52,161 nucleotides of DNA from an uncultured Prochlorococcus sp. (lineage in GTDB: Bacteria; Cyanobacteriota; Cyanobacteriia; PCC-6307; Cyanobiaceae). The DNA lies in assembly GCA_902620895.1 (NCBI GenBank), contig CACNJU010000011.1:1-52161 (forward strand), written 5' to 3'. A program made the position numbers and the translations under genes. Below are positions 17,021 through 26,107 of this stretch, piece after piece. Every line of letters starts with the position of its first letter. Within the stretch, counting starts at the first letter, position 1. Below the pieces are notes generated by a model. The model was not told where the DNA came from. It saw only the letters and a list, made by a program, of their open reading frames with translations, and searched no databases.

Positions 17021-18091
17021 ATGAAAAATTTATGGAATGACATAGCATATTCAAAATATAAATCTAGAGAATTTGATGAAGCGATTCTTGCTTGCCAAGA
17101 ATCTCTTAAGTTATATCCAAATGATTCTTATCCATTATTTCTAAAGGGTTGTATTAACTATGAACAACAAAACTACGATTTAGGTATTTCATATTTGTCT
17201 GAAGCAATACAAGTAAATGAATTTCATCAATATTTTCATGAAAGAGGACGATGCAAATTTGAACTTAAAGATTTTGAGGGCGCACTTAATGATTTCTATA
17301 GAGCAATAAACTTAAAAGAAAATAATGATTTAGCATACTTATGGATAGCAATAATAAAAGAACAACAATTAGATTTTGAGGGTGCTATTGATGATTTGAA
17401 TATAGCAATAGAGATCAAACCAAAAGATTATCTTTTTTGGCAAATGAGAGGCAACTGCAAAGAGGAATTAAATAATCATGTTGATGCTATTAAAGATTTA
17501 AATCAATCAATAGAACTAAATCCTGAGGATAATTATAGTTTTTACTTACGAGCATATTGCTACTTTGAATTAGGTGATTTTGAGAGCGCGATTGATGATT
17601 TAAATAAATCAATAGAATTAGATCAGGACAATTTCAATACTGAATTAAGAGGAGAATAAAAATTCGAATTAATGGATTACGAAGGTGCTATTGAAGATTT
17701 CAATAAAGCAATAGAACTAGATCCTGAGGATAATTATAGTTTTTACTTACGAGCATATTGCTACTTTGAATTAGGTGATTTTGAGAGCGCGATTGATGAT
17801 TTAAATAAATCAATAGAATTAGATCAAGACAATTTCAATACTGAATTAAGAGGATAATATAAATTCGAATTAATGGATTACGAAGGTGCTATTGAAGATT
17901 TCAATAAAGCAATAGAATTAGATCCTGAGGATGATTATAGTTTCTACTATAGATCAGAATGTAAGTTTCAAATTTACGATTACATAGGTGCCATTGAAGA
18001 CATTAATAAATCAATCTCAATGGATGAGAGAGAAAATAAAGAAGTTTTACTAGAAAGGAAAGAACTTTTTGAAAAAGTAAGAGACTTATAG
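17021..18091 (+). pseudogene. TPR repeat gene with two in-frame stops (cassette 2)
   Basis: One reading frame of about 357 codons is broken by TAA at 17657-17659 and 17855-17857 with no frameshift. The three open segments all continue the TPR pattern. The ATG at 17021 (MKNLWNDIAYSKYKS) aligns with the paralogue in cassette 1; a TTG at 17015 is an alternative. Near-identical 201-bp tandem units cover the break points, and each unit has a different single-base nonsense change within six bases of the same position. The likely ancestral codons there were GGA GAA TAT AAA. Decay after duplication is the simplest reading; stop readthrough is possible but unsupported. Confidence 0.75.
17511..17912 (+). 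repeat. Tandem 201-bp repeat in TPR pseudogene
   Basis: Unit 1 runs 17511-17711 and unit 2 17712-17912; a partial third copy starts at 17913. Units 1 and 2 differ at only a handful of positions. 201 bases equal 67 codons, about two TPRs, so expansion kept the frame. Confidence 0.9.
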
Positions 18092-18113
18092 TGCTTTTAG
18101 AGAAACTTAATTC

Positions 18114-18821
18114 TTAAGACATCTTGGATGATAAATATTTTTTGCATTCACTAAAACAAATAATTTCTTTTTTGTTAGTAAATATCGAATAATGTTCCTC
18201 CACCTCCTCTACACATGAAAATGCTTCTTGTGCTGTCATTAAACCACGAACAATTCCATTAAATGATATGGAATCTTTTCCAAGATTATTCCAAATATTT
18301 TCTGCTTCATTAATCTTGCCTAATTTTGAATATGCTTGGCCTTGAAAAACTAATGATTCAAGATCTTTTTCATGATCTACATAAGCATAAGTTTTTTGAT
18401 GCAATAAAAGTTCTTCATACTTTTCCATTTGATATAAACAAAAAGTTATTTGACTCAACTCATGAGATTCATCATAGTAATACTCAAACATCTCATCTCC
18501 AAAATCAAAAGAGTCTTCAGGAAGATATTTTTCGCTTTTTGCCTTTTTTTTAATATCTATAATCTTCCAATAAGCAGAAAGTGCTTTATTAGGATTATTT
18601 TCCCAATAAAAATAAAGATGGGCCATATCTCGGTAGTCTTCCCATGCTTCCTGATATTCCTTATCTAGAAGGCGAAATTCTGCAATCTTTTTGCTAGCAA
18701 GGAAATAATCATCATAACGCTTTTGCTTGAATGCTTGATCACATAAATCAGCATAATATTGTTGTTCCCTTGATTTTGTATCTCCATTTAAATCAAGATA
18801 AGAATTAATATCCATTTCCAT
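18114..18821 (-). CDS. Hypothetical protein, helical repeat-like (cassette 2 cargo)
   Basis: This 235-residue acidic protein is all-helical in appearance, with TPR-like segments (for example ALSAYWKIIDIKKKA and GQAYSKLGKINEAENIWNNLG near 158-180). A Cys-containing C-terminus reads ICFSECKKYLSSKMS. It has no signal peptide. It is the only gene on the minus strand inside the argJ cassettes, convergent with the TPR pseudogene. I do not recognise a family. It is intact, unlike its neighbour, and so may be the functional cargo. Confidence 0.65.
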   Translation of the reverse strand: MEMDINSYLDLNGDTKSREQQYYADLCDQAFKQKRYDDYFLASKKIAEFRLLDKEYQEAWEDYRDMAHLYFYWENNPNKALSAYWKIIDIKKKAKSEKYLPEDSFDFGDEMFEYYYDESHELSQITFCLYQMEKYEELLLHQKTYAYVDHEKDLESLVFQGQAYSKLGKINEAENIWNNLGKDSISFNGIVRGLMTAQEAFSCVEEVEEHYSIFTNKKEIICFSECKKYLSSKMS

Positions 18822-18890
18822 TTATGTGGGGATTTCAAATATGACATTCAACTAAAATGGATGCATAAATTCTTTAATAAAATTAATGTT

Positions 18891-18999
18891 GAAAATTTAT
18901 TATGTATAAATCAAGGGTTATAACACCGTCATATAAAATTTAAATCGCTGTAATCCACTGCCCTGCAATGGATTTGAATCAAGTCGTATATTCGCTATT
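18891..18999. repeat. 109-bp right-end repeat, copy next to argJ
   Basis: Matches 16681-16789 at about 86% identity without gaps. Bases 18981-18999 lie within argJ; the rest lies outside. Flanks AATCC (18952-18956) and GGATT (18970-18974) form an inverted pair around a 13-base segment that is reversed relative to the other copy. Confidence 0.85.
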
Positions 19000-20217
19000 T
19001 ATTTCAACATATTTTTTAGAAAGATCGCAACCCCAAGCTTTGCCTTTCGATTCTCCAGAATTTAAATTAATCATAATTTTTACAATATCATCAACTAAAT
19101 ATTTACCTTTCATTCTTGACTTAATATATTCTGTGACTTTTTGTGAATCATATTTAATTAAATTACCCTTTTCTAAAATCTGAGCATTACCTATATACAA
19201 ATCAACGTTATTTAAATTGAATTGAACACCAGAATTACCAGCAGCAGAAATGATTCTTCCCCAATTAGGATCACAGCCATGTATCGCAGTTTTTACCAAT
19301 GCGGAATTACAAATAGATTTGGCAACCATAATTGCATCATTAGTATTTTTAGCTCCTTGAACTATAACTTCTATTAAACAATTTGCTCCCTCTCCATCTC
19401 TTGCAATATTTTTTGCCAAGTTTTGACAAACTATATCAATCCCTTGTTGGATAATTGGATAAAATCTTTTTTCAATTTTCTCTCCTGCATTTATTCCAAC
19501 AAAAGAATCATTTGTGCTTGTCTCTCCATCAACTGATATTGCATTAAAAGATTTTTTAACCGAAAAAGCAATCATTTTGTCCCATTCTTCTTTTTGAATA
19601 CCCGCATCACAGGTTAGAAAAGCAAGCATTGTAGCCATATTGGGATAAATCATTCCTGAACCTTTTGCAAATCCTGCTATTTGTATTTTTCTACCTTGAA
19701 TAATCGTCTCTATCGACACTTTTTTCAAAGTCAAATCAGTAGTTAAAATTGCTTCTGCTGCATTTTGAAAATTATTACCCTTTAAATCACTAACTAAATT
19801 CGGTAAATTTTTTACTAAATCATTTATTCGTATTGGAACACCAATTACACCAGTCGAGCACATTAAAACTTCTTCTTCTTTTATTCCTAAAAGTTCCGCA
19901 ATCTTTCCTGTAGCTATTAGAAAATGTTGAATGCCAAGATCTCCTGTACATGCATTTGCTTGACCAGAATTAATTAGTATTGCTCTTACAAAACCTGAAG
20001 TTGTTTTAATCCTTTCCTCACAAATATCAACACAACAAGCGCGAACTATTGATTGGGTAAACATCCCACTAAAAATACTTCCTTCTGGAGCGAGTATTAG
20101 TGCTAAATCTTTTTTATTAGAAGCTTTTAAACCGGCAGATATCCCAGCAAAAAGAAACCCTTTGGGTGTTACCCTACTGTCATCAACAAACGACCAATTG
20201 GAATCTAACTGGCTCAA
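18979..20217 (-). CDS. argJ: Glutamate N-acetyltransferase / N-acetylornithine acetyltransferase
   Basis: This 412-residue protein matches ArgJ, the Ntn-hydrolase-fold enzyme that transfers acetyl from N-acetylornithine to glutamate in arginine synthesis. Visible motifs are NSGQANACTG (83-92), the self-cleavage site in NMATMLAF with nucleophile Thr196, and CDPNWGR near 320. The last residues EINSEYTT lie in the DNA that is duplicated at 14636 and 16771, so the gene's 3' end appears to have been an integration target restored by each insertion. It is divergent from coaE. Confidence 0.96.
   Translation of the reverse strand: MSQLDSNWSFVDDSRVTPKGFLFAGISAGLKASNKKDLALILAPEGSIFSGMFTQSIVRACCVDICEERIKTTSGFVRAILINSGQANACTGDLGIQHFLIATGKIAELLGIKEEEVLMCSTGVIGVPIRINDLVKNLPNLVSDLKGNNFQNAAEAILTTDLTLKKVSIETIIQGRKIQIAGFAKGSGMIYPNMATMLAFLTCDAGIQKEEWDKMIAFSVKKSFNAISVDGETSTNDSFVGINAGEKIEKRFYPIIQQGIDIVCQNLAKNIARDGEGANCLIEVIVQGAKNTNDAIMVAKSICNSALVKTAIHGCDPNWGRIISAAGNSGVQFNLNNVDLYIGNAQILEKGNLIKYDSQKVTEYIKSRMKGKYLVDDIVKIMINLNSGESKGKAWGCDLSKKYVEINSEYTT
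18981..18999 (-). repeat. argJ 3'-end core copy A3 (native target)
   Basis: AAGTCGTATATTCGCTATT is the 3' coding end of argJ. Identical to A2 and one base different from A1. Confidence 0.85.
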
Positions 20218-20293
20218 ACTTTTTAGTATTTTAATTCATACTAACTTCTCTTTAATACTAAAGAAACTAAGTAATTAGATTATTATTAATTGT

Positions 20294-20911
20294 ATGGATA
20301 TTCTTCAAAAACCAAAAAACAACCAAAGAAGGATTGGTTTAACAGGAGGTATTGCAAGTGGGAAGACAACCATAACCAATTACATTAGAAAACATAAAAA
20401 CATTCCAATATTAGATGCAGATCATTTTTCAAGAGAATTAATAAAACCTAACACATATGGATATGAGAAAATTTTAGATTATTTTGGAAATAAAATTATT
20501 GATAATAAGAGCAATACAGAAAGGGAAATAAACAGAAAACTTTTAAGGAACATTATTTTTAAACATTCAGCAAGCAAGGAATGGATTGAAAAACTACTTC
20601 ACCCCTTAATTAAAGAAAGAATGATAGAGGAATGCAGTCAATACAGAAATAATCAAACTATATTATTGGTTATTCCATTATTGTTTGAAGCAAAATTTGA
20701 AGATATTTGCACTGAAATATGGCTAGTTAAATGTCCTAAAGAACAACAAAAAAAAAGACTTATCACAAGAGATAAAATTAGCGAAAAAGAAGCATATGAG
20801 TTGATAAATTTTCAATTAAGTTTTGAAGAAAAAAGAAAATTTTCAGATATTATTTTAGATAATTCGGATGATCAAAATAAATGGGTCAATACTATAAAAG
20901 AGCGTCTTTAA
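20294..20911 (+). CDS. coaE: Dephospho-CoA kinase
   Basis: This 205-residue protein has the P-loop GLTGGIASGKTT (17-28), followed by DADHFSREL with the conserved Asp, and the LID-region Arg residues (KKRLITRD). It phosphorylates the 3' hydroxyl of dephospho-CoA, the last step of coenzyme A synthesis. Length fits the family. Its stop is four bases from the convergent gatB stop. It shares a 76-base divergent spacer with argJ. Confidence 0.95.
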   Translation: MDILQKPKNNQRRIGLTGGIASGKTTITNYIRKHKNIPILDADHFSRELIKPNTYGYEKILDYFGNKIIDNKSNTEREINRKLLRNIIFKHSASKEWIEKLLHPLIKERMIEECSQYRNNQTILLVIPLLFEAKFEDICTEIWLVKCPKEQQKKRLITRDKISEKEAYELINFQLSFEEKRKFSDIILDNSDDQNKWVNTIKERL

Positions 20912-20914
20912 GCT

Positions 20915-22387
20915 TTAGCTATTTAATTTTTCCATAAGAAGTTTATTTGCAAGTTTAGGGTCAGCTTTACCTTTTGTTCTTTTCATAAGTTGACCAACAA
21001 AAAAACCAAGTAACTTAGTTTTGCCATTTTTAAATGCTTGAACTTCATTTGGATGTTCATTTATAAGTTCATCAATTATTGGTAAAATACTTGATGAATC
21101 TGATATCATTGCCAACCCTTTATCTTCAACTAATTTTTTCGGAGAAATATTTTTTTGAATAAGTTCAGGTAAAATTTCTTTTGCAATTTTTCCACTAATT
21201 ATATTTTTTGAAATCATGCTAATCATTTCAGCAAGATTTTCAGGACTAAGCTTTAATTCACTAAAACTTAGTTTGTTTGATTTTAAATAGCCCACAATAT
21301 CACTTGTTACCCAATTTGAAGCAAGTTTGGCCTCAGCACCATTTGATACTGTTTCTTCAAAAAAGTTTGCCATGCTTATTTCATCAGAAATTACCCGTGC
21401 ATCATATGCAGACAAACCAAATTGACTTACATATTTATTTCTTTTCTTTGAAGGTAATTCAGGTAGTTCTTTAAACCATATTTCTTGTTGGGCTTTTGTT
21501 ATTTCAATTGGACCTAAGTCAGGATCAGGAAAATATCTATAGTCACTGCTACCTTCTTTTAGTCTCATACTTTTCGTTAATTGCTTAGCTTCATCCCATA
21601 ACCTTGTTTCTTGGACAATTTTTCCTCCATTTTCATAAACTTCTATTTGTCTAGCTATTTCATAATCACAAGCCTTTTGAATTGCAGAAAATGAATTCAT
21701 ATTTTTTATTTCCACTTTGGTACCAAAAGGAGCATTAGGTCCTTTTCTAACCGAAATATTGACATCACAGCGTAATGAACCCTCTTGCATATTTCCGTCT
21801 GATACTCCTAGATATCTAACTGTTCTTCTAATCTCTGAAGCATATTCAGATGCCTCTTTACCTGATCTAATATCAGGTTTACTTACAATCTCACAAAGTG
21901 CTATTCCTGCACGATTATAGTCAACTAAAGAATACTTAGAACCAGCTAATCTATCACTTCCTGAATGGACTAGTTTGCCGGCGTCTTCTTCCATATGTAG
22001 CCTTTCTATACCAATTTTTTTGATATAAGGTTCTTTGTCTTTTTCAATTATTTCAACCTCTAACCAGCCATTTTCAGCTAGTGGCTCATCAAATTGTGAA
22101 ATTTGATAATTTTTTGGCAAATCAGGATAAAAATATTGTTTTCTATCAAATTTACAATGTTCTGCAACGTTTAAATTTAATGCTAAGGAAGTTTTTACAG
22201 CATACTCAAGAACAGTCTCATTCAAAACTGGAAGAGTTCCTGGTAACCCACAAACTACAGGATCTATATGCGTATTAGGTTCATCACCAAAAGCTGTTGA
22301 CGCAGATGTGAATATTTTACTTTTCGTATTAAGCTGTACATGAGTTTCCAAACCAATCACAGCTTCCCAAGATTCTAAATTGTTCAT
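20915..22387 (-). CDS. gatB: Aspartyl/glutamyl-tRNA amidotransferase subunit B
   Basis: I start at ATG 22387 (MNNLESWEAVIGLETHVQL), giving 490 residues; a longer frame back to 22444 adds 19 residues that do not resemble GatB and have no support. Motifs include GLETHVQL, FDRKQYFYPDLPKNYQ and the C-terminal YqeY-like tail domain ending KLLMEKL. GatB is the kinase and tRNA-binding subunit of GatCAB, which amidates Glu-tRNA(Gln) and, in some bacteria, Asp-tRNA(Asn). GatA and GatC are not in the window. Confidence 0.95.
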   Translation of the reverse strand: MNNLESWEAVIGLETHVQLNTKSKIFTSASTAFGDEPNTHIDPVVCGLPGTLPVLNETVLEYAVKTSLALNLNVAEHCKFDRKQYFYPDLPKNYQISQFDEPLAENGWLEVEIIEKDKEPYIKKIGIERLHMEEDAGKLVHSGSDRLAGSKYSLVDYNRAGIALCEIVSKPDIRSGKEASEYASEIRRTVRYLGVSDGNMQEGSLRCDVNISVRKGPNAPFGTKVEIKNMNSFSAIQKACDYEIARQIEVYENGGKIVQETRLWDEAKQLTKSMRLKEGSSDYRYFPDPDLGPIEITKAQQEIWFKELPELPSKKRNKYVSQFGLSAYDARVISDEISMANFFEETVSNGAEAKLASNWVTSDIVGYLKSNKLSFSELKLSPENLAEMISMISKNIISGKIAKEILPELIQKNISPKKLVEDKGLAMISDSSSILPIIDELINEHPNEVQAFKNGKTKLLGFFVGQLMKRTKGKADPKLANKLLMEKLNS

Positions 22388-22466
22388 TATCAAAAGTCTC
22401 TTTATTAATATTATTGGATATAAAGGAAAAGAGGACCAAAACACAAATAAAAATATTAATTTTTAA

Positions 22467-23576
22467 ATGGCACAAGAAACCAAAAATTCAATATTAATAA
22501 TTGGCGGTGGACTTTTAGGTTTATCTATTGCTTATGAATTTTCTAGAAATAACTTCAAAGTTTTAGTTTTAAGCAAAAACAGAAATGAATCAGCTGGATT
22601 TGTTGCTGCAGGAATGTTAGCTACTCATGCCGAAGGGCTCGAAGATGAATTACTAAAATTTGGCCAAGAAAGTCAAAATCTAATTCCAAAGTGGATAAAA
22701 AGTATTGAACAAGATAGTGATATTAAATGCGGTTTAAAAAAATGTGGCATAGTAGTGCCTTTTAAAAACAAAGAAGATCTTGAAGAGTTTCCCACCTATG
22801 AATATGGGAAATATTTAAATCACAAAGATCTTCAAACAGAAATTAATGGAATGAATTCTATTTGGAAACATGGTTTACTTTTTAAACAAGATGGTCAAAT
22901 AGATAACCGAAGACGACTGATGCGTGCTCTTGAGAGAGCATGCTCCTTGCATGGAGTCGAATTTCAAGAGAGATCAGAAGTAGTGGATTTGAGATTCGAC
23001 AAAAACACAATTACAGGTGCAACAGTTGTATGTGCCACTGGGGAAATAAAAAAAATTAACTGCGAAAAAGCAATTATATGCAGCGGTGCTTGGAGTAAAA
23101 AAATTTTTAATAAGATTCCAGTCTTTCCTGTAAAGGGACAAATGCTATCAATACAAGGTCCAACAAATTTTTTGAAAAGAGTTATTTTTGGTCCAAAAAC
23201 TTATCTAGTTCCCCGTGATGATGGACTTATTATAGTTGGAGCGACAGTTGAAAAAGATTCAAAATTTAATCAGGGTAATACTCCTAATGGAATAAAACAA
23301 TTGCAAGAAGGTATTCGCTCCTTATTGCCAGAAGCTATTAATTGGCCACAAATGGAACATTGGTGGGGATTTAGACCTTGCACACCAGATCTAAAACCAA
23401 TAATTGGAAAATCAAAAATTGAAAATCTTTTTATAGCTACAGGACATTACAGAAATGGAGTTTTATTTTCCGCAATAACAAGCGATCTTCTTTTGAAAAT
23501 AGTTCAAAATAAAAATCTCAAAGAAATAGAAAAAAACTTTTTAGAAAAATTTAGTTTAGATAGATTTGAGATTTAA
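22467..23576 (+). CDS. thiO: FAD-dependent glycine oxidase ThiO
   Basis: This 369-residue protein begins with the dinucleotide-binding IIGGGLLGLSIAYEF (10-24) and belongs to the DAO family. FAD contact segments include SAGFVAAGML near residue 42 and the C-terminal ATGHYRNGVLFS near 329. ThiO oxidises glycine to iminoglycine for the thiazole half of thiamine. Context supports this only indirectly (thiL lies 27 kb away). Other DAO-family amine oxidases cannot be excluded. Divergent from gatB, convergent with ndk (3-base gap). Confidence 0.82.
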   Translation: MAQETKNSILIIGGGLLGLSIAYEFSRNNFKVLVLSKNRNESAGFVAAGMLATHAEGLEDELLKFGQESQNLIPKWIKSIEQDSDIKCGLKKCGIVVPFKNKEDLEEFPTYEYGKYLNHKDLQTEINGMNSIWKHGLLFKQDGQIDNRRRLMRALERACSLHGVEFQERSEVVDLRFDKNTITGATVVCATGEIKKINCEKAIICSGAWSKKIFNKIPVFPVKGQMLSIQGPTNFLKRVIFGPKTYLVPRDDGLIIVGATVEKDSKFNQGNTPNGIKQLQEGIRSLLPEAINWPQMEHWWGFRPCTPDLKPIIGKSKIENLFIATGHYRNGVLFSAITSDLLLKIVQNKNLKEIEKNFLEKFSLDRFEI

Positions 23577-23579
23577 ATT

Positions 23580-24038
23580 TTAATTTTCAGATCGCCATTT
23601 CGAATCTGAAGTTTCCCACTCACATAATTCCTCTTCGTTAAACCATAGATCAATTTCAAATTTTGCTGTATCTTCTCCATCAGAACCATGAATAATATTC
23701 CTCCCAATATCAATAGCTAAATCACCTCTAATTGTTCCAGGCTCTGCTTCCAGAGGTTTTGTTGCACCTATAAGTTTTCTAGCACTCAAAATCACTCCTT
23801 CGCCTTCCCACACCATTGCTACAACCGGGCCACTTGAAATAAATTCTACTAAATCACCAAAAAAGGGTCTTTCTCTATGTACTCCATAATGATTTTGAGC
23901 AAGTTCTTTTGAAGGAATTAATTGCCTTAATCCAACCAATTTAAATCCTTTTTTTTCAAATCTGCCAATAATCTCAGAAACATATCCTCTTTGAACTCCA
24001 TCTGGTTTAATTGCAATAAAGGTTCTCTCTTTGGTCAT
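23580..24038 (-). CDS. ndk: Nucleoside diphosphate kinase
   Basis: This 152-residue enzyme shows the conserved KPDGVQRG (11-18), the RPFF loop and the active-site NIIHGSD, with phosphorylated His117. It balances nucleoside triphosphates by ping-pong phosphate transfer. Full length; no anomalies. The start ATG is preceded by an A/T-rich spacer shared with the divergent speA. Confidence 0.98.
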   Translation of the reverse strand: MTKERTFIAIKPDGVQRGYVSEIIGRFEKKGFKLVGLRQLIPSKELAQNHYGVHRERPFFGDLVEFISSGPVVAMVWEGEGVILSARKLIGATKPLEAEPGTIRGDLAIDIGRNIIHGSDGEDTAKFEIDLWFNEEELCEWETSDSKWRSEN

Positions 24039-24160
24039 TTAGTTAATAATCACTCTATGTATATTCAACTTTTGGGTGGTAACTTGGCAAGTAATCATTA
24101 AAATAAAAGATATTGTTTTGAGTTATTTTCAAAAACATTTATTAATCATTAAGACATAAA

Positions 24161-26107
24161 TTGACCAATTTTGAGCCGAAAAAATTAAAGAATATTTGGA
24201 CTATTAAAGATAGTATTTCGACTTATAACATTGACAAATGGGGAGATAAATATTTTTCTATAAATTCCAAAGGAAATATATCAGTAACTAAAGATATAAA
24301 ATCTGAAAATAAGATTGATCTTTTTCAACTTGTCAAAGAACTTAAGAGTAGAGAAATAAATCCTCCATTAATCATAAGATTTAATGATATCTTGAAAGAT
24401 CGCATAAATGCATTACATGACTCTTTTTTTAAAGCAATAAAAACCTATAAATATAAGAACATATACCAAGGCGTTTTTCCTGTAAAATGTAATCAACAGA
24501 AAAATGTCCTAGAAAAGATAATAGAGTTTGGGAGCCAATGGAATTTTGGTTTAGAAGTAGGAAGTAAATCAGAACTTTTAATTGGCCTTGCACTTCTTGA
24601 AAACCAAAATTCATTATTAATATGCAACGGATATAAAGATAAAAAATATATTGAGATTGCTACTTTGGCCAGAAAACTCGGGAAAAATCCAATAATAGTT
24701 ATTGAACAACGAGATGAGGTAAAAAGAATTCTTCAAGCAGTTCAAGAACTTAACGCGACTCCATTGATAGGAATTAGAGCAAAGTTATCAAGTAAAAGTA
24801 CTGGTAGGTGGAGTAAATCTATTGGAGAAAATTCCAAATTTGGATTATCAATCCCAGAAATTATGTTGACAATAAAAGAACTAAAAGAGGCAAATCTTAT
24901 CAACGAAATGAAATTACTCCATTTTCATATAGGCAGTCAAATAAGTGATATTGCTGTGATCAAAGACGCATTACAAGAAGCGAGTCAAATATATGTTGAA
25001 CTATGCAAACTAGGAGCCCCAATGCAATATATCGACGTTGGGGGAGGATTAGGAATAGATTTTGATGGGACTAAAACCTCCTCCAACACCTCTACTAATT
25101 ATTCTCTTCAAAATTATGCTAACGATGTAGTTGCAACTATTAAAGATTCGTGTGAATTAAATAATATCAAACATCCAACCATAATCTCAGAAAGTGGAAG
25201 AGCAATAATTAGTCATTGTTCAGTTTTAATTTTTAATGTCTTAGGAACAAGCCATGTCAATTCTAAACTACAAATTTTTGATAAAAAAAATCAACAATTA
25301 ATAATTTCAAATCTAATTGAAACTTTCAATGAATTAAAAAAACTTAAAAATAAAAAAATAAATTTATCTCAAATAATTGAACTATGGAATGATGCAAAAA
25401 AGTTTAAAGAAGATTGCTTAGTCGCTTTTAGATTAGGATTTTTAAGTTTGGCAGAAAGAGCTTATGCCGAAGAACTTACTTGGGCTTGCGCAAAAGAAAT
25501 TTCTAATAACCTGAATAATGATGAAATCAATCACCCTGATTTATCTGAAATTACAGAAACTCTTGCATCAACTTATTATGCAAATTTATCTATCTTTAAA
25601 TCTATTCCCGATAGCTGGGCAATAAATCAGATTTTTCCAATATTACCAATACATAGGCACTTAGAGGAGCCTTTCTGCAAAGGCAACTTTGCAGATTTAA
25701 CTTGTGATTCAGATGGAAAACTAAATAATTTTATTGATGATGGAAAAATTAAATCATTACTAAATTTACATAAGCCAGAGGAAGATAAAGATTATCTAAT
25801 TGGAATTTTTATGACTGGAGCCTATCAAGAATCATTAGGAAACTTGCACAATTTATTTGGCAGTACAAACATTGTACATATAGACATAAATCAAGATAAT
25901 TCATATAAGGTCAAAAATATTATTAAAGAGGACAGTAAATCTGAAATTTTGCAATTATTAGATTACAGTTCAGCTTCTTTGGTTGAATCTATAAGAATTA
26001 ATACTGAATCAGCAATTGATCAAAAAAAATTAACTATTGAAGAAGCAAGGAAATTAATGGATCAAATCGAAATTAGTCTCAGAAAAAGTAGTTATTTATC
26101 AGAATGA
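24161..26107 (+). CDS. speA: Biosynthetic arginine decarboxylase
   Basis: This 648-residue protein is a fold-III PLP enzyme that converts arginine to agmatine for polyamine synthesis. The PLP lysine is Lys109 in [11 protein letters not shown]. The phosphate-binding [10 protein letters not shown] lies near 294, and the second-subunit Cys/Asp motif region near 510-520 is [10 protein letters not shown]. The start is a TTG (MTNFEPKKL); no better upstream start is in frame. Its 3' end overlaps alaS by 16 bases tail to tail. Confidence 0.95.
   Translation: MTNFEPKKLKNIWTIKDSISTYNIDKWGDKYFSINSKGNISVTKDIKSENKIDLFQLVKELKSREINPPLIIRFNDILKDRINALHDSFFKAIKTYKYKNIYQGVFPVKCNQQKNVLEKIIEFGSQWNFGLEVGSKSELLIGLALLENQNSLLICNGYKDKKYIEIATLARKLGKNPIIVIEQRDEVKRILQAVQELNATPLIGIRAKLSSKSTGRWSKSIGENSKFGLSIPEIMLTIKELKEANLINEMKLLHFHIGSQISDIAVIKDALQEASQIYVELCKLGAPMQYIDVGGGLGIDFDGTKTSSNTSTNYSLQNYANDVVATIKDSCELNNIKHPTIISESGRAIISHCSVLIFNVLGTSHVNSKLQIFDKKNQQLIISNLIETFNELKKLKNKKINLSQIIELWNDAKKFKEDCLVAFRLGFLSLAERAYAEELTWACAKEISNNLNNDEINHPDLSEITETLASTYYANLSIFKSIPDSWAINQIFPILPIHRHLEEPFCKGNFADLTCDSDGKLNNFIDDGKIKSLLNLHKPEEDKDYLIGIFMTGAYQESLGNLHNLFGSTNIVHIDINQDNSYKVKNIIKEDSKSEILQLLDYSSASLVESIRINTESAIDQKKLTIEEARKLMDQIEISLRKSSYLSE

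Larger units (their letters stand above)
16771..18999. mobile_element. argJ-site cassette 2 (integrase-less, decaying TPR cargo)
   Basis: Bounded by core A2 and by core A3, the genuine 3' end of argJ. Left end holds arm-like repeats in the same layout as cassette 1; cargo is a TPR pseudogene and a 235-residue hypothetical on the opposite strand. Right end repeats that of cassette 1. There is no recombinase gene. Confidence 0.6.

Noticed and set aside
14636..18999. Insertion sequence or transposon flanking the TPR genes
   Set aside because: No transposase ORF and no terminal inverted repeats; the repeated ends are direct repeats of the argJ 3' end.
22388..22444. N-terminal extension of gatB
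   Set aside because: The 19 extra residues are hydrophobic and unlike GatB; the conserved GLETHVQL start region follows ATG 22387.
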